From Closterium sp. NIES-65 (Eukaryota; Streptophyta; Zygnematophyceae; Desmidiales; Closteriaceae), in assembly GCA_948144175.1 (NCBI GenBank), contig CANXME010002426.1, forward strand, positions 124,001 through 188,000: 64,000 nucleotides of DNA, read 5' to 3'. Below, in pieces: positions 62,571 through 64,000 of this stretch; position 1 is the stretch's first letter, and the number at the start of each line of letters is the position of its first letter. Below the pieces are notes generated by a model. It searched no databases and was not told the origin of the DNA. It was given only the letters and a program-made list of their open reading frames with translations. Position numbers and translations under genes: made by a program.

Positions 62571-62898
62571 ATGTGTTCACCAAGGCGCTTCAGCCTTGTG
62601 ACCATCAGCGCTTTTGCACTCTTCTAGGCCTTGTGCCTACTGGACCTCACTTGCTTACTTCTTGAGTCTGTTTGTACTGTGATCTCTATATATATACCTG
62701 TATGTTTACTCTTGTTAGGTTGCCATCATTGTACCTTTTGCTCTATTATAAACCTGCATGTGAACTGGTCTTGTGACCACTTGCTTGTGCTCGGAATTTG
62801 TGTGGTATCCTTGAGATCCACCCTGAGCTTGTTTTGCCTTGCTTTGCCTTGACTGGTCTTGTGACCCCTAGTTCTCCCCCACTTTGCCTATGGGGGTG

Positions 62899-63030
62899 TG
62901 TCAAACATTATATATGTTGTGTTAGTTTAGGCTACAGTGGGATAGCCTATAGGGGGTACACAATTCTAGGGTTAGGTACTTGTACTCATTTCGATGCTAG
63001 TTCATTCATTCCTGTTCAGTTATTCCAACA
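62899..63030 (+). repeat. Cop4 3' LTR
   Basis: 132 bp; three substitutions from the 5' LTR, followed by the AGTAC target duplication. Confidence 0.95.
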
Positions 63031-63031
63031 A

Positions 63032-64000
63032 GTACCAGAGTTCGCATTTCACACTCAGCGACGCTACAACAACAACAACTGGCAACAACAACAAGTGAAG
63101 CCAGTACCTCCGTTCTGCCACATCTGCAAGACTCCAAGGCATCCTCGTACGCACTGCCCGTATCGTCAGCAATCGACAACACCACAGCGACAACTTCGGC
63201 CTTCAAGCTCCCAAGTCACTTCAACGCAAGCAAACCCGACAACTTCAATACAAGCTTCAACGACTCCAACAGGACAACCTGCACAAGGAGCAAGAAACAT
63301 CGTCAACTGTATGGTGAAAATAACAGATTCCTGCACAACCGAGTCACCACCATACTACTCACCAGAAGAACAACTTGACAACAGCACGGCTCGCCACGAG
63401 TCACTACAGCCGAACCCGACATACGCCGCCATCGCTCAAAGCGAGCCATCCGGAAAGGACACTTGGTTCTTGGACAGTTGCTGCGGACAACACATGTGCT
63501 CCTCAGGGCGTTTCGTTCAACGCGAGCACCGACTTCAACGAGAAGTCGTCATCACCGTCGCCAATAATCAGAACCTGCGAACAAGACGACAATGCATAGT
63601 ACAGCTTCAGTCATGGGAGACGAACGTCGTACTACAAATGTCAAAAGTACTAATCGCGGAGGGACTCAGCTACAACTTACTGAGCGTCAGCCACTTGATG
63701 GCGAAAGGCATTCACTTGGAAGCCGACAGTACCACCCAGGAGTTCAAATTATACCACGGGAAGGGCGGCCTCTACATTGGAAAGGTGGTCCTGAAGAACA
63801 ACGTCTTCGTCCTTGACTTCGTCCCAGACCTGGGCACCGCAAACAGCGATGCCATCGTGAACTTCGCCGACTGGACACACCCCCCGGACCTCGACCCCGA
63901 CTTCAGCGCGGAGGGCTTCTGGTATTCGCATACCATCCCTAAAGCAGAACGAACACGCGCGTTAGCAACAATTCAACATTCGACAGCAGCAGAGACAACA
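63032..64000 (+). CDS. Cop5 gag C-terminus and protease region, open to the window end
   Basis: This frame continues the Cop5 gag frame from before Cop4 and has no stop over 323 codons. It begins VPEFAFHTQRRYNNNNWQ, then a canonical zinc knuckle CHICKTPRHPRTHC (CX2CX4HX4C), a Gln/Thr/Ser-rich stretch, and a protease-like segment WFLDSCCGQHMC followed by EGLSYNLLSVSHLMAKGIHL, the usual copia sequence after protease. The active-site triad reads DSC where DSG is expected, so protease activity is doubtful. There is no start codon of its own; it is the downstream part of the polyprotein interrupted by Cop4. Confidence 0.8.

Larger units (their letters stand above)
49648..62665 (+). pseudogene. Cop4 gag-pol, one frame with five stops, split by Cop3
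   Basis: The coding frame starts at ATG 49648 and stays in one frame to 55266, then resumes at 62571 to the TGA at 62663-62665. It is broken only by stops at 51079 (TGA), 52084 (TAG for Gln in SPQQNG), 53038 (TAG), 54439 (TAG for Gln in LQKRH) and 55051 (TAG for Trp in LRWLT). Domains are Gag (MASPQVLVFD), a Gly-rich linker, CTYVIRTGDRTGQQCG..H....C, protease TLESGASRCFF (Asp replaced by Glu), integrase with HHRLGHPS and CLPCVEGR zinc ligands and VVDDYSRYT/HSDRGGAFSS/AERRIG, GGVEP repeats, RT with STAFLQGS and YVDDLVFAT (about 54374), and RNase H (VLTGHSDASWADD, CEAEIY, YVDNKAAI) ending DVFTKALQPCDHQRF. Confidence 0.9.
48577..63030 (+). mobile_element. Cop4: copia element, invaded by Cop3
   Basis: The LTRs 48577-48708 and 62899-63030 (132 bp each, three differences seen) are flanked by the perfect target duplication AGTAC (48572-48576 and 63031-63035). 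The primer-binding site TGGTATCAGAG is at 48709, and a purine tract (ATGGGGGTG) precedes the 3' LTR. Without Cop3 and one TSD copy it is 7145 bp. It is inserted in Cop5 gag and is a distinct subfamily of the family that includes CopA, Cop2a and Cop3. Confidence 0.95.
47050..64000 (+). mobile_element. Cop5: copia element running off the right edge, invaded by Cop4
   Basis: The 5' LTR 47050-47469 has perfect 7-bp inverted ends (TGTTGGG and CCCAACA) and is followed by the primer-binding site TGGTATGAGAGC (one mismatch). Gag starts at 47529. Cop4 is inserted at 48577-63030; Cop5 coding resumes at 63031 and continues to the window end. The 3' LTR is outside. Confidence 0.85.

Overview
This is nuclear DNA of a GC-rich green eukaryote. 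A spliced MCM6 gene with GT..AG introns, three small seed-maturation-protein (SMP/LEA-like) genes, and LTR retrotransposons whose primer-binding sites match the 3' end of plant initiator tRNA-Met (TGGTATCAGAGC) all point to the streptophyte lineage. My best guess is a charophyte-grade alga such as a zygnematophyte, but nothing in the window proves it.

Layout. 1-7.7 kb is a nested retroelement block: a Ty1/copia element (Cop1, +) ends in another copia element (CopA, -), which sits in the 3' end of a Ty3/gypsy chromovirus. 7.8-9.3 kb holds LTR-like remnants. 10.03-12.42 kb is a 5'-truncated LINE with a perfect 17-bp target-site duplication (TSD). 14.9-17.6 kb carries three tandem SMP/LEA-like genes on the + strand. 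18.0-25.9 kb is MCM6 on the - strand. 27.29-29.82 kb is a young non-autonomous LTR element (NA1) with TSD AAATC. 31.67-32.5 kb is another non-autonomous LTR fragment. 33.30-46.63 kb is copia element Cop2 (TSD TCTCC), invaded by Cop2a (-). 47.05 kb to the window end is a three-level nest: Cop5 (+) contains Cop4 (+, TSD AGTAC), which contains Cop3 (-, TSD ATGTG).

The most unusual structure is in MCM6. Eleven exons join with consistent phases into one open frame of 1007 codons, yet almost every exon is accompanied by one to five local tandem copies of itself lying in the neighbouring introns. Some copies are decayed. Others keep frame and splice sites; two (75 nt and 111 nt) could be spliced in without shifting the frame, and one copy contains two neighbouring exons fused without their intron.

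Other signals: most premature stops in the copia and gypsy frames are TAG at a former CAG (Gln), or TGG to TAG inside CTGG, so nearly all fit C-to-T change in CAG/CTG (CHG) context. The main copia family has an unusual Gag zinc-knuckle spacing, in-frame minisatellite leaders, and a roughly 370-bp duplication of host sequence around one insertion. The three SMP-like genes share a promoter block, and two of them have nearly identical coding cores, suggesting gene conversion.
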